In this document: positions 9,910-17,602 of the stretch, one piece after another
Position numbering within the stretch: position 1 is the first letter of the stretch
Layout of the letters: every line of letters starts with the position of its first letter
Assembly: GCA_017592665.1 (NCBI GenBank)
Contig: JAGFNW010000014.1
Coordinates: 62,001-126,000, forward strand
From: Streptosporangiaceae bacterium NEAU-GS5
GTDB taxonomy: Bacteria; Actinomycetota; Actinomycetes; Streptosporangiales; Streptosporangiaceae
Reading direction: 5' to 3'
Length of the DNA: 64,000 nucleotides
The notes under the pieces: generated by a model
What the model was told of the DNA's origin: nothing
The model's database searches: none
What the model saw: only the letters and a program-made list of their open reading frames with translations
Program-made: the position numbers and the translations under genes

Positions 9910-10683
9910 ATGGCCGAGTTCAATGGATACAAGCCGGGGGTGCCCTGCTGGGTCGACGTCTCTAGCGCGGACGTCGAGGCCGCCGCGGCCTTCTACGGCG
10001 AGCTGTTCGGCTGGCAGGCCGAATTCGACCCGCGGCCGGACGCCGGTGGCTACGGGCAGTTCACCCTTCGCGGCAAGAAGGTCGCCGGGATCGGCCCGGT
10101 GTTCCAGGAGGGCATGCCCTCGGTCTGGAACACCTACATCGCCGTCACCGACGCCGAGAAGACCTCGCAGGCCGTGCGGGAGGCCGGCGGCCAGGTGCCG
10201 ATGGAGCCCATGCAGGTCTTCGAAGAGGGCACCCTGGCCATATTCCAGGACCCGACGGGCGCGTTCGTGGGCGTCTGGCAGCCCGGCAACCACAAGGGCG
10301 CCGAGCTGGCCAACGAGCCGGGCGCGTTCTCCTGGAACGAACTCGCGACCCGCGACATCGACAGCGCCAAGGCCTTCTACGGCAGCGTCTTCGGCTGGAC
10401 GTTCAAGACCAGCGACATGGGTGGCGTGCCCTACTCCGAGTTCGAGGTCGAAGGGAACACGGTCGGCGGCATGATGCCGATGACGGACCAATATCCGCCG
10501 GAGGTTCCGCCGCACTGGCTCGTCTACTTCTCCGTGGACAGCGCCGACGCGGCGCACGCGAAGACGATCGAGCTCGGCGGCGGCCAGATCATGCCGCCGT
10601 TCGACATTCCCATCGGGCGGATCGCCATCCTGTCCGACCCCAACGGCGCACCGTTCGCCGTATTCCAGGCGCCTCAGCAGTAA
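9910..10683 (+). CDS. VOC-family protein, two glyoxalase-like domains
   Basis: 257 aa made of two VOC (glyoxalase/bleomycin-resistance fold) modules, roughly residues 8-125 and 135-257. Each has a conserved core: DVEAAAAFYGELFGW in the first and DIDSAKAFYGSVFGW in the second, with terminal GAFVGVWQP and GAPFAVFQ strands. Such proteins bind metal or small hydrophobic ligands; the activity is not predictable. GAGGAGGGGG precedes the ATG. The gene stands alone between the ABC unit and the suf operon. Confidence 0.85.
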   Translation: MAEFNGYKPGVPCWVDVSSADVEAAAAFYGELFGWQAEFDPRPDAGGYGQFTLRGKKVAGIGPVFQEGMPSVWNTYIAVTDAEKTSQAVREAGGQVPMEPMQVFEEGTLAIFQDPTGAFVGVWQPGNHKGAELANEPGAFSWNELATRDIDSAKAFYGSVFGWTFKTSDMGGVPYSEFEVEGNTVGGMMPMTDQYPPEVPPHWLVYFSVDSADAAHAKTIELGGGQIMPPFDIPIGRIAILSDPNGAPFAVFQAPQQ

Positions 10684-10737
10684 CACAAGCGAACCGCGTA
10701 ACACCACGCGAGCCTCATCCGACCTCGTTTCCCGAGG

Positions 10738-10756
10738 TTAGGTGAGGCTTGCCTTC
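10738..10756 (+). promoter_or_regulatory. Candidate iron box (IdeR/DmdR-type)
   Basis: TTAGGTGAGGCTTGCCTTC matches 14 of 19 positions of the actinobacterial iron-box consensus TTAGGTTAGGCTAACCTAA. It lies about 160 bases upstream of sufR. An inverted repeat ACCTCG-N5-CGAGGT (10722-10738) abuts it. Iron-loaded IdeR/DmdR represses through such boxes, which would link suf expression to iron supply. Match by eye only. Confidence 0.5.
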
Positions 10757-10815
10757 GTGAGCAATGCCATTCCCCTATTCCTCGGAACGGTTTGTCGGTG
10801 GGAAGGAATTACGCC

Positions 10816-10830
10816 ACACTGATGTTGTGA
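10816..10830 (+). promoter_or_regulatory. Candidate SufR operator
   Basis: ACACT-GATGT-TGTGA is an exact ACACT-N5-TGTGA inverted repeat, the motif I recall as bound by holo-SufR at the mycobacterial suf promoter. A weak promoter TTGTCG-N17-CACACT (10792-10820) would put the -10 hexamer inside the operator, consistent with repression. It lies 89 bases before the sufR start. Confidence 0.7.
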
Positions 10831-10918
10831 AAAACATGGAGCGAACCCGGCGCTGTGAGCGGAGTGGGCGGCTGAGACATCAGTCTGCCCGCGAGGCTTG
10901 CGCGGAGAGGGGCGTTTC

Positions 10919-11650
10919 ATGAGCACGGTGGGGATGATGAGGGGCGGAGACAGCTTCGCCGACCGGAGCACGCGTGCGCGCGTGGCCCGGCTCATCCTCG
11001 AGCACGGACCGGTGACCGCCGCCGCCCTCGGGCGGCAGCTGGGGTTGACCCCGGCCGGCGTCCGCCGCCATCTGGACGCCCTGCTCGCCGAAGGGATGAT
11101 CCAGTCCCGTACGGCGACGCCGCGCGGCCAGCGTGGTCGCGGCCGTCCCGCGAAGGTGTTCGTGATCACCGACGCGGGCCGGAGCGCCTTCGAGCACGCC
11201 TATGACGACCTCGCGGGGAGCGCACTGCGCTTCCTCGCCGCCCACCTGGGCGGCGAGGCGGTGTCGGCGTTCGCGCGCGAGCAGGTGGCCGGGCTGGTCG
11301 GCCGTCTCGGGCCGATATTGGCCGAGGTTCCCCCCGAGCAGCGGGTCCGCGTGCTGGCCGAGGCGCTGTCGGCGGAGGGTTATGCCGCCTCCGCGAGCAA
11401 GGCCGGCACCGGCGGCGATCAGTTGTGCCAGCATCATTGCCCGGTCGCGCATGTGGCCGCCGAGTTCCCTCAGCTGTGCGAGGCCGAGACCGAGGCCTTC
11501 GCGCGCATTCTCGGCACCCCCGTCCAGCGGCTGGCCACCATCGCCCACGGCGACGGGATCTGCACGACGCACGTCAGCCCGCACGGGCTGACGAACACCA
11601 ATCACATTGAGAATCACACGCACGTTGAGAGCAAGGAGTCCGGAAGGTGA
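10919..11650 (+). CDS. sufR: SufR, [4Fe-4S] repressor of the suf operon
   Basis: 243 aa. An N-terminal winged helix (about residues 15-80) with [21 protein letters not shown] precedes a C-terminal sensor domain with Cys residues in [15 protein letters not shown] and GDGICTTH, the cluster-ligand pattern of SufR. The cluster-bound form represses suf transcription; cluster loss under iron or oxidative stress relieves it. ATG 10919 is preceded by GGAGAGGGG. The stop overlaps the sufB GTG start (GTGA), so repressor and assembly genes are co-translated. Confidence 0.93.
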   Translation: MSTVGMMRGGDSFADRSTRARVARLILEHGPVTAAALGRQLGLTPAGVRRHLDALLAEGMIQSRTATPRGQRGRGRPAKVFVITDAGRSAFEHAYDDLAGSALRFLAAHLGGEAVSAFAREQVAGLVGRLGPILAEVPPEQRVRVLAEALSAEGYAASASKAGTGGDQLCQHHCPVAHVAAEFPQLCEAETEAFARILGTPVQRLATIAHGDGICTTHVSPHGLTNTNHIENHTHVESKESGR

Positions 11651-13059
11651 CTGTCACCGACCGCCCGGAGCTGGATGGCCTCGGGAATTACAAGTTCGGC
11701 TGGGCCGACCCCGACATCGCCGGGGCCGTGGCCAAGCGGGGCCTGTCCGAAGAGGTCGTCCGGAACATCTCCGCGCTGAAGAACGAACCCGAGTGGATGC
11801 TCGACCTGCGGCTGAAGGGCCTCCGGCTGTTCGGCAAGAAGCCGATGCCCACCTGGGGGTCGGATCTGACCGGGATCGATTTCGACAACATCAAGTACTT
11901 TGTCCGGTCGACGGAAAAGCAGGCGGCCTCCTGGGATGAGCTTCCCGCCGATATCAAGAACACCTACGACAAGCTGGGCATCCCCGAGGCCGAGAAGCAG
12001 CGGCTGATCGCCGGTGTGGCCGCCCAATACGAGAGCGAAGTCGTCTACCACAAGATCCGCGAGGACCTCGAGGAGAAGGGCGTCCTGTTCCTCGACACCG
12101 ACACCGGCCTCCGCGAGCACCCCGAGCTGTTCAAGGAGTATTTCGGCTCGGTCATCCCGGTGGGCGACAACAAGTTCGCCTCGCTGAACACGGCCGTATG
12201 GTCCGGTGGTTCTTTCATCTACGTGCCGCCGAACGTCAACGTCGAGATCCCGCTGCAGGCCTACTTCCGGATCAACACCGAGAACATGGGCCAGTTCGAG
12301 CGGACGCTGATCATCGTGGACGAGAACTCCTACGTGCACTACGTGGAGGGCTGCACCGCGCCGATCTACTCCTCCGACTCGCTGCACAGCGCGGTCGTCG
12401 AGATCGTCGTGAAGAAGGGCGCCCGCTGCCGCTACACCACGATCCAGAACTGGTCGAACAACGTCTACAACCTGGTGACCAAGCGCGCCGTCGCCTACGA
12501 GGGCGCCACCATGGAGTGGATCGACGGCAACATCGGCTCCAAGGTGACGATGAAGTATCCGGCGGTCTACCTGATGGGCGAGCACGCCACGGGTGAGACG
12601 CTGTCGATCGCGTTCGCCGGTCCCGGCCAGCACCAGGACGCCGGCGCCAAGATGGTGCACCTCGCCCCCAACACCAGCTCGACCATCGTGTCGAAGTCGG
12701 TGGCCCGAGGCGGCGGCCGCACCTCCTACCGCGGCCTCGTCCAGATCGAAGAGGGCGCGACAGGATCGATTTCGACGGTCAAGTGCGACGCGCTGCTGGT
12801 GGACCAGATCTCCCGGTCCGACACCTACCCGTACGTCGACGTGCGCGAGGACGACGTGTCGATGGGCCACGAGGCCACGGTCTCGAAGGTGTCGGAGGAT
12901 CAGCTGTTCTACCTGATGAGCCGCGGCCTCAGCGAGGACGAGGCGATGGCGATGATCGTGCGCGGGTTCGTCGAGCCCATCGCGCGCGAGCTCCCGATGG
13001 AGTACGCGCTGGAGCTCAACCGGCTGATCGAGCTGCAGATGGAAGGAGCGGTCGGCTGA
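11647..13059 (+). CDS. sufB: Fe-S cluster assembly scaffold SufB
   Basis: 470 aa, normal length. Core subunit of the SufBC2D scaffold on which nascent clusters are built. Conserved regions are [33 protein letters not shown] and the C-terminal [17 protein letters not shown] followed by [20 protein letters not shown], which carry the Cys and acidic residues needed for cluster assembly. No intein is present, unlike in some mycobacterial sufB genes. It starts with GTG overlapping sufR and ends overlapping sufD (TGATG). Confidence 0.97.
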   Translation: MTVTDRPELDGLGNYKFGWADPDIAGAVAKRGLSEEVVRNISALKNEPEWMLDLRLKGLRLFGKKPMPTWGSDLTGIDFDNIKYFVRSTEKQAASWDELPADIKNTYDKLGIPEAEKQRLIAGVAAQYESEVVYHKIREDLEEKGVLFLDTDTGLREHPELFKEYFGSVIPVGDNKFASLNTAVWSGGSFIYVPPNVNVEIPLQAYFRINTENMGQFERTLIIVDENSYVHYVEGCTAPIYSSDSLHSAVVEIVVKKGARCRYTTIQNWSNNVYNLVTKRAVAYEGATMEWIDGNIGSKVTMKYPAVYLMGEHATGETLSIAFAGPGQHQDAGAKMVHLAPNTSSTIVSKSVARGGGRTSYRGLVQIEEGATGSISTVKCDALLVDQISRSDTYPYVDVREDDVSMGHEATVSKVSEDQLFYLMSRGLSEDEAMAMIVRGFVEPIARELPMEYALELNRLIELQMEGAVG

Positions 13060-14207
13060 TGGGCTCGGAAAAGGGACTGCTTGCAGGTCCCGGTAACGCT
13101 ACCGGCAAGCCCTTGTCGACCCTCCATGAGAAGTCCTCGTTCAACGTCGAGGACTTCCCGGTGCCCACCGGCCGCGAGGAGGAGTGGCGGTTCACCCCGC
13201 TCTCGCGGCTGAAGGGCCTGCACGACGGCAAGGCCGTGCAAGACGGCGCCGACAAGGTCGACCTCTCCCTCCCGGAGGGCGTGACCGCCGAGCTGGTCGA
13301 CCGCGACGACCCCCGGGTCGGCAAGGCCGGCGCGCCCGTCGACCGGGTCGCCGCGCAGGCGTACGCCTCGTTCGAGAAGGCCACGGTCCTCACCGTGCCG
13401 CAGGAGTTCACCGGCGACCCCGTCAGGATCGACCTCCACGGGCAGGGCGGCACGGTCTTCTCCCACCTCGTTGTCGACGTCAAGCCGATGGCCGAGGCCG
13501 TCGTGGTGATCGACCACACGGGCACCGGTGTGCGCGCCGCCAACATCGACTTCCTGGTCGGCGACGGCGCCAAGGTCACCTTCGTGTCCCTCCAAGACTG
13601 GGATGCCGACGCCGTGCACGTGGCGCAGCACAACGCGCGGCTCGGCCGCGACGCCACCTACCGGTCCGTCGTCGTCTCCCTCGGCGGCGACCTCGTACGG
13701 CTGTCGCCCCGCGTGAACTACACGGCCCCGGGCGGCGACGCCGAGCTGATCGGCCTGTATTTCGCCGACGCCGGCCAGCACCTGGAGCACCGCCTGCTGG
13801 TGGACCACAGCGTGCCCAACTGCCGCAGCCGGGTGACCTACAAGGGCGCCCTGCAGGGCGAGGCCGCGCACAGCGTGTGGATCGGTGACGTGATCATCCG
13901 CGCCGAGGCCGAGGGCACCGACACCTACGAGTACAACCGCAATCTGCTACTGACCGACGCGGCGCGCGCCGACTCGGTGCCCAACCTGGAGATCCTGACC
14001 GGTGAGATCGCCGGTGCCGGCCACGCCTCCGCGTCCGGCCGCCTGGACGACGAGCACCTGTTCTATCTGCAGGCCCGTGGCATTCCGGCCGACACGGCCC
14101 GCCGCCTGATCGTGCACGGCTTCTTCAACGAGCTCATCGGCCGCATCGGGGTCCCCGAGGTCGAGGAGCGCGTGCTCGCGGCCGTGGAGGCGGAGCTGGC
14201 CCGATGA
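13059..14207 (+). CDS. sufD: Fe-S cluster assembly protein SufD
   Basis: 382 aa. SufB paralogue and partner in the SufBC2D complex, important for iron entry. The N-terminal helical part contains PVPTGREEEWRFTPLSRL. The beta-helix core ends in the conserved HASASGRLDDEHLFYLQARG and RRLIVHGFFNELI. Its ATG overlaps the sufB stop and its own stop overlaps the Rieske gene (ATGA). Confidence 0.96.
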   Translation: MGSEKGLLAGPGNATGKPLSTLHEKSSFNVEDFPVPTGREEEWRFTPLSRLKGLHDGKAVQDGADKVDLSLPEGVTAELVDRDDPRVGKAGAPVDRVAAQAYASFEKATVLTVPQEFTGDPVRIDLHGQGGTVFSHLVVDVKPMAEAVVVIDHTGTGVRAANIDFLVGDGAKVTFVSLQDWDADAVHVAQHNARLGRDATYRSVVVSLGGDLVRLSPRVNYTAPGGDAELIGLYFADAGQHLEHRLLVDHSVPNCRSRVTYKGALQGEAAHSVWIGDVIIRAEAEGTDTYEYNRNLLLTDAARADSVPNLEILTGEIAGAGHASASGRLDDEHLFYLQARGIPADTARRLIVHGFFNELIGRIGVPEVEERVLAAVEAELAR

Positions 14208-14518
14208 CGTTCGAAAAGGTCTGCAAGGTCGCCGACATCCCGGACGAAGGGGTCATCGGCGTCGAGATCGGCGACACCCCGATCGCGCTCGTGCGCGAGG
14301 GTGATGACGTTTACGCCCTGCACGACGTCTGCTCGCACGCCGAGGTGCTGCTCAGCGAGGGCGACGTCTATGACGGGACGCTGGAATGCTGGCTGCACGG
14401 ATCGTGTTTCGACATCCGGAGCGGCAAGCCGACCGGCCCCCCTGCCACCAAACCTGTTCCCGTCTACCGCGTGAAGATCGACGGTGACGATGTCTACGTT
14501 TCCGTGTCTAAGGAGTGA
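14204..14518 (+). CDS. Rieske [2Fe-2S] ferredoxin in suf operon
   Basis: 104 aa. Complete Rieske motif: CSH in VCSHAEVLLSEG and CWLHG in LECWLHGSCFD, the 2-Cys/2-His ligand set, followed by PVPVYRVKIDGDDVYV. Similar small Rieske proteins are annotated as non-haem oxygenase ferredoxin subunits, but inside actinobacterial suf operons they are thought to supply electrons for cluster assembly or repair; the exact role is not established. Overlaps sufD and is followed by sufC after two bases. Confidence 0.9.
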   Translation: MTFEKVCKVADIPDEGVIGVEIGDTPIALVREGDDVYALHDVCSHAEVLLSEGDVYDGTLECWLHGSCFDIRSGKPTGPPATKPVPVYRVKIDGDDVYVSVSKE

Positions 14519-14520
14519 CC

Positions 14521-15264
14521 ATGTCCACCCTCGAAATTCGCGGCCTGCGCGTCAATGTGGGCGACAAGGAGATCCTGCGCGGAGTCGATCTGACCGTCCG
14601 TTCCGGTGAGACGCACGCCATCATGGGCCCCAACGGGTCGGGCAAGTCGACCCTGGCGTACGCGATCGCCGGCCACCCCAAATACACCATCACCGGCGGC
14701 AGCGTGCTGCTCGACGGCGCCGATGTGCTGGCCATGCGCGTCGACGAGCGGGCGAGGGCCGGGCTGTTCCTCGCCATGCAATATCCGGTCGAGGTGCCGG
14801 GCGTGAGCGTCTCGAACTTCCTTCGCACCGCGGTGACCGCGGTCCAGGGCGAGGCGCCCAAGCTGCGCCGGTTCGCCGCCGACCTGAAGGCCGGCATGGA
14901 CGCCCTGCACATGGACTCCTCCTTCGCCCAGCGCAACACCAACGAGGGCTTCTCCGGCGGCGAGAAGAAGCGCCACGAGATCCTCCAGCTCGAGCTGCTC
15001 AAGCCGAAGATCGCGATCCTCGACGAGACCGACTCCGGCCTCGACGTCGACGCGCTCCGCGTCGTCTCGGAAGGCATCAACCGGTTCCGGTCGAGCGAGA
15101 CCGGCGTGCTGCTGATCACGCATTACACCCGGATCCTCCGCTATGTGACCCCCGACTTCGTGCACGTGTTCGCCGGTGGCCGCATCGTCGAGGAAGGCGG
15201 CCCCGAGCTCGCCGAGCGCCTCGAGTCGGAGGGCTACGAGGCCTACGCGAAGGCGACGGCATGA
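14521..15264 (+). CDS. sufC: Fe-S cluster assembly ATPase SufC
   Basis: 247 aa soluble ABC-type ATPase that drives conformational change of SufBD. Walker [15 protein letters not shown], signature GFSGGEKKRHEILQLELL, Walker B KIAILDETDSGLDVDAL and switch His in LLITHYTRIL. The start is ATG 14521 after AAGGAGTG; the GTG six bases earlier overlaps the previous stop and is less likely. Its stop overlaps sufS (ATGA). Confidence 0.97.
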   Translation: MSTLEIRGLRVNVGDKEILRGVDLTVRSGETHAIMGPNGSGKSTLAYAIAGHPKYTITGGSVLLDGADVLAMRVDERARAGLFLAMQYPVEVPGVSVSNFLRTAVTAVQGEAPKLRRFAADLKAGMDALHMDSSFAQRNTNEGFSGGEKKRHEILQLELLKPKIAILDETDSGLDVDALRVVSEGINRFRSSETGVLLITHYTRILRYVTPDFVHVFAGGRIVEEGGPELAERLESEGYEAYAKATA

Positions 15265-16505
15265 CGTTCGACGTCGACCTCATCCGCAAGGACTTCCCGG
15301 TCCTCGGCCGCGAGCTGCCCGGCGACCGGCCGTTGATCTACCTCGACTCCGGCAACTCCTCGCAGAAGCCGACGCAGGTCATCGAGACCATGCGCGACCA
15401 CCTGACGTGGCACTACAGCAACGTCGGGCGGGCGCTGCACGCGCTCGGCAGCGAGTCGACCGAGGCGTACGAGGCGGCCCGTGACAAGGTCGCCGCGTTC
15501 ATCGGGGCGCCGTCGCGGGACGAGGTCATCTTCACCAAGAACGCCTCCGAGGGCCTCAACCTCGTCGCGTACGCCTTCCAGAACGGGACGGACAGGTTCA
15601 GGGTCGGCCCCGGCGACGAGATCGTCATCTCCGAGATGGAGCACCACTCCAACATCGTGCCGTGGCAGCTGCTCGCCGAGCGCACGGGCGCCACGCTGCG
15701 CTGGTTCCCGGTGACCGACGAGGGACGCCTCGACCTGACCGATCTCGACGAACTGGTCAACGAGCGCACGAAGATCGTGTCGGTCGCCCACCAGTCCAAC
15801 GTGCTCGGCACGGTCAACTCGGTCTCGCCGATCCTCGCCCGCGCGCGGTCGGTGGGCGCGCTGATGATGCTCGACGCGTCGCAGTCGGTGCCGCACCAGC
15901 CGGTCGACGTCACCGAACTCGGGGTCGACTTCATCGCCTTCACCGGCCACAAGATGCTCGGCCCGTCCGGCATCGGCGTGCTGTGGGGGCGGCGCGAGCT
16001 GCTCGATGAGATGCCGCCGTTCCTCGGCGGGGGCGAGATGATCGAGGCGGTCTGGATGGACCACTCGACGTACGCGCCCGTCCCGCACAAGTTCGAGGCC
16101 GGCACCCCGCCCATCGTCGAGGCCATCGGTCTCGGCGCGGCGGTCGACTACCTCAACGCCGTCGGCATGGACGCGATCAAGGCGCACGAGAAGGAGCTCA
16201 TCCAGTACGCGCTGGACGCCCTGACCGAGGTCCCCACGCTGCGTGTGATCGGCCCGCGCACGGCCATCTCGCGCGGCGGCACCGTGTCCTTCACGCTCGA
16301 CGGAATCCACCCCCACGACGTGGGCCAGATCCTCGACGACGTGTTCGGCATCGCCGTGCGGGTAGGGCATCACTGCGCCCGGCCGCTGCACCTCAGGTTC
16401 GGCATTCCGGCCACCACACGGGCGTCGCTCTACCTCTACAACACGACGGCCGAGATCGACGCCCTGGTCCGCGGCCTCCACCATGTCCAGAAGGTGTTCG
16501 GATGA
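15261..16505 (+). CDS. sufS: Group II cysteine desulfurase SufS
   Basis: 414-aa PLP enzyme that removes sulfur from cysteine and passes it as persulfide to SufU. The PLP lysine lies in FTGHKMLGPSGIGVLWG. The catalytic cysteine is in VGHHCARPLHLRFG, in the short loop typical of group II enzymes. MEHHSNIVPWQ and DASQSVPHQPVDV are further family motifs. Translationally coupled to sufC upstream and sufU downstream. Confidence 0.97.
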   Translation: MTFDVDLIRKDFPVLGRELPGDRPLIYLDSGNSSQKPTQVIETMRDHLTWHYSNVGRALHALGSESTEAYEAARDKVAAFIGAPSRDEVIFTKNASEGLNLVAYAFQNGTDRFRVGPGDEIVISEMEHHSNIVPWQLLAERTGATLRWFPVTDEGRLDLTDLDELVNERTKIVSVAHQSNVLGTVNSVSPILARARSVGALMMLDASQSVPHQPVDVTELGVDFIAFTGHKMLGPSGIGVLWGRRELLDEMPPFLGGGEMIEAVWMDHSTYAPVPHKFEAGTPPIVEAIGLGAAVDYLNAVGMDAIKAHEKELIQYALDALTEVPTLRVIGPRTAISRGGTVSFTLDGIHPHDVGQILDDVFGIAVRVGHHCARPLHLRFGIPATTRASLYLYNTTAEIDALVRGLHHVQKVFG

Positions 16506-16933
16506 TCGCCGAGTCCATGTACCAGGAGCTGATCCTGGAGCACTACAAGCACCCGCAGGGCCGCGGCCTGCGGGACCCGTTCGACGCCGAGGTCCACCAC
16601 GTGAACCCGACCTGCGGCGACGAGATCACCATGCGGGTGAAGGTGGCCGGCGGCAAGGTCGAGGACGTGTCGTACGAGGGGCAGGGCTGCTCGATCAGCC
16701 AGGCCGCCGCGTCCGTGCTGCACGAGCTGGCCACCGGGGCCACGGTGGAGAACACCATGTCCGTGGTGGACGAGTTCACCCGGCTGCTGCAGGGGCGGGG
16801 CCAGGTCGAGCCGGACGAGGAGGTGCTCGGCGACGCCGTCGCGTTCGCCGGAGTGGCCAAGTTCCCGGCCCGCGTGAAGTGTGCCCTGCTGGCGTGGATG
16901 GCCTACAAGGACGCCGTAGCGAGGAGTGTCTGA
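16502..16933 (+). CDS. sufU: Zinc-dependent sulfurtransferase SufU
   Basis: 143 aa, IscU fold. Accepts persulfide from SufS by zinc-ligand exchange. Ligand residues appear in NPTCGDEI (Cys plus nearby Asp), GQGCSISQAAASVL and FPARVKCALLAWMA (third Cys). The insertion between the second and third Cys (TRLLQGRGQVEPDEEV) distinguishes SufU from IscU. ATG overlaps the sufS stop. Confidence 0.96.
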   Translation: MIAESMYQELILEHYKHPQGRGLRDPFDAEVHHVNPTCGDEITMRVKVAGGKVEDVSYEGQGCSISQAAASVLHELATGATVENTMSVVDEFTRLLQGRGQVEPDEEVLGDAVAFAGVAKFPARVKCALLAWMAYKDAVARSV

Positions 16934-16936
16934 TCA

Positions 16937-17320
16937 ATGAGCAAGCCCACTGAGACGCCGACCGGGACTCCCGTGGCCGACGCCGGTTTCGACGGCGCCC
17001 CCTCCACCGACGACGTCATGGAGGCGCTGAGGGACGTCGTCGACCCCGAGCTGGGGATCAACGTCGTCGACCTCGGGCTGGTCTACGGCCTCAACCTCGA
17101 CCCCGCGGGCGAGGGCGAGCGTCCCATCGCGACCATCGACATGACGCTGACCAGCGCCGCCTGCCCGCTCACCGACGTGATCGAGGATCAGGCCAACTCG
17201 GCCCTCGCCGACCTCGTGTCCAACGTGGTGATCAACTGGGTGTGGCTGCCGCCGTGGGGCCCCGACAAGATCACTGACGACGGCCGGGAGCAACTGCGCA
17301 TGCTCGGGTTCAACGTCTGA
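16937..17320 (+). CDS. SufT-like MIP18/DUF59 Fe-S assembly factor
   Basis: 127 aa. DUF59 domain with DDVMEALRDVVDPELGINVVDLGLVYGL and the conserved Cys in LTSAACPLTDVI; the C-terminus has WLPPWGPDKITDDGREQL. MIP18-family proteins aid maturation of Fe-S proteins and commonly close actinobacterial suf operons (SufT). Separated from sufU by three bases and is the last gene of the operon. Confidence 0.92.
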   Translation: MSKPTETPTGTPVADAGFDGAPSTDDVMEALRDVVDPELGINVVDLGLVYGLNLDPAGEGERPIATIDMTLTSAACPLTDVIEDQANSALADLVSNVVINWVWLPPWGPDKITDDGREQLRMLGFNV

Positions 17321-17356
17321 GCACGATTCGACGTCTGAGCACCCCCGAAGATCCGG

Positions 17357-17602
17357 TATAGTCTTCTTTGTAGTTTGCGTGACGGCGTTTTCGCATGTGC
17401 TGCGCATGTCACGAGGCACCCCGACGCTGGGGCCTTCTCGCCGGTGATCCAGACCGGCTTCGCTGGGGCTTTCGCGTCTGCAGGGAGAATGTCCCTGGAC
17501 CCGCCCCGACCATGTTCTTACGACTTGGCTCGTCCTTTCGCGGAAGTGACGCGCCTTCGCGTGCCCCTATGGCACGTCACTATCGACGAAAGGCACGACT
17601 TC
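17357..17602 (+). promoter_or_regulatory. Promoter and long 5' leader of the DEAD-box helicase gene
   Basis: The 282-base gap after the suf operon holds a good -10 hexamer TATAGT (17357-17362) without a clear -35. Transcription from there leaves a leader of about 230 bases with no convincing ORF. A hairpin CGTGCC-CCTAT-GGCACG (17560-17576) stands just before the start codon region. Upstream, ACGTCTGAGCAC occurs twice 18 bases apart (17313 and 17331). Long structured leaders are common on cold-inducible helicase genes; that role here is inference. Confidence 0.5.

Noticed and set aside
11647-13059. Checked sufB for an intein
   Set aside because: The protein is 470 aa and uninterrupted through the usual insertion sites.
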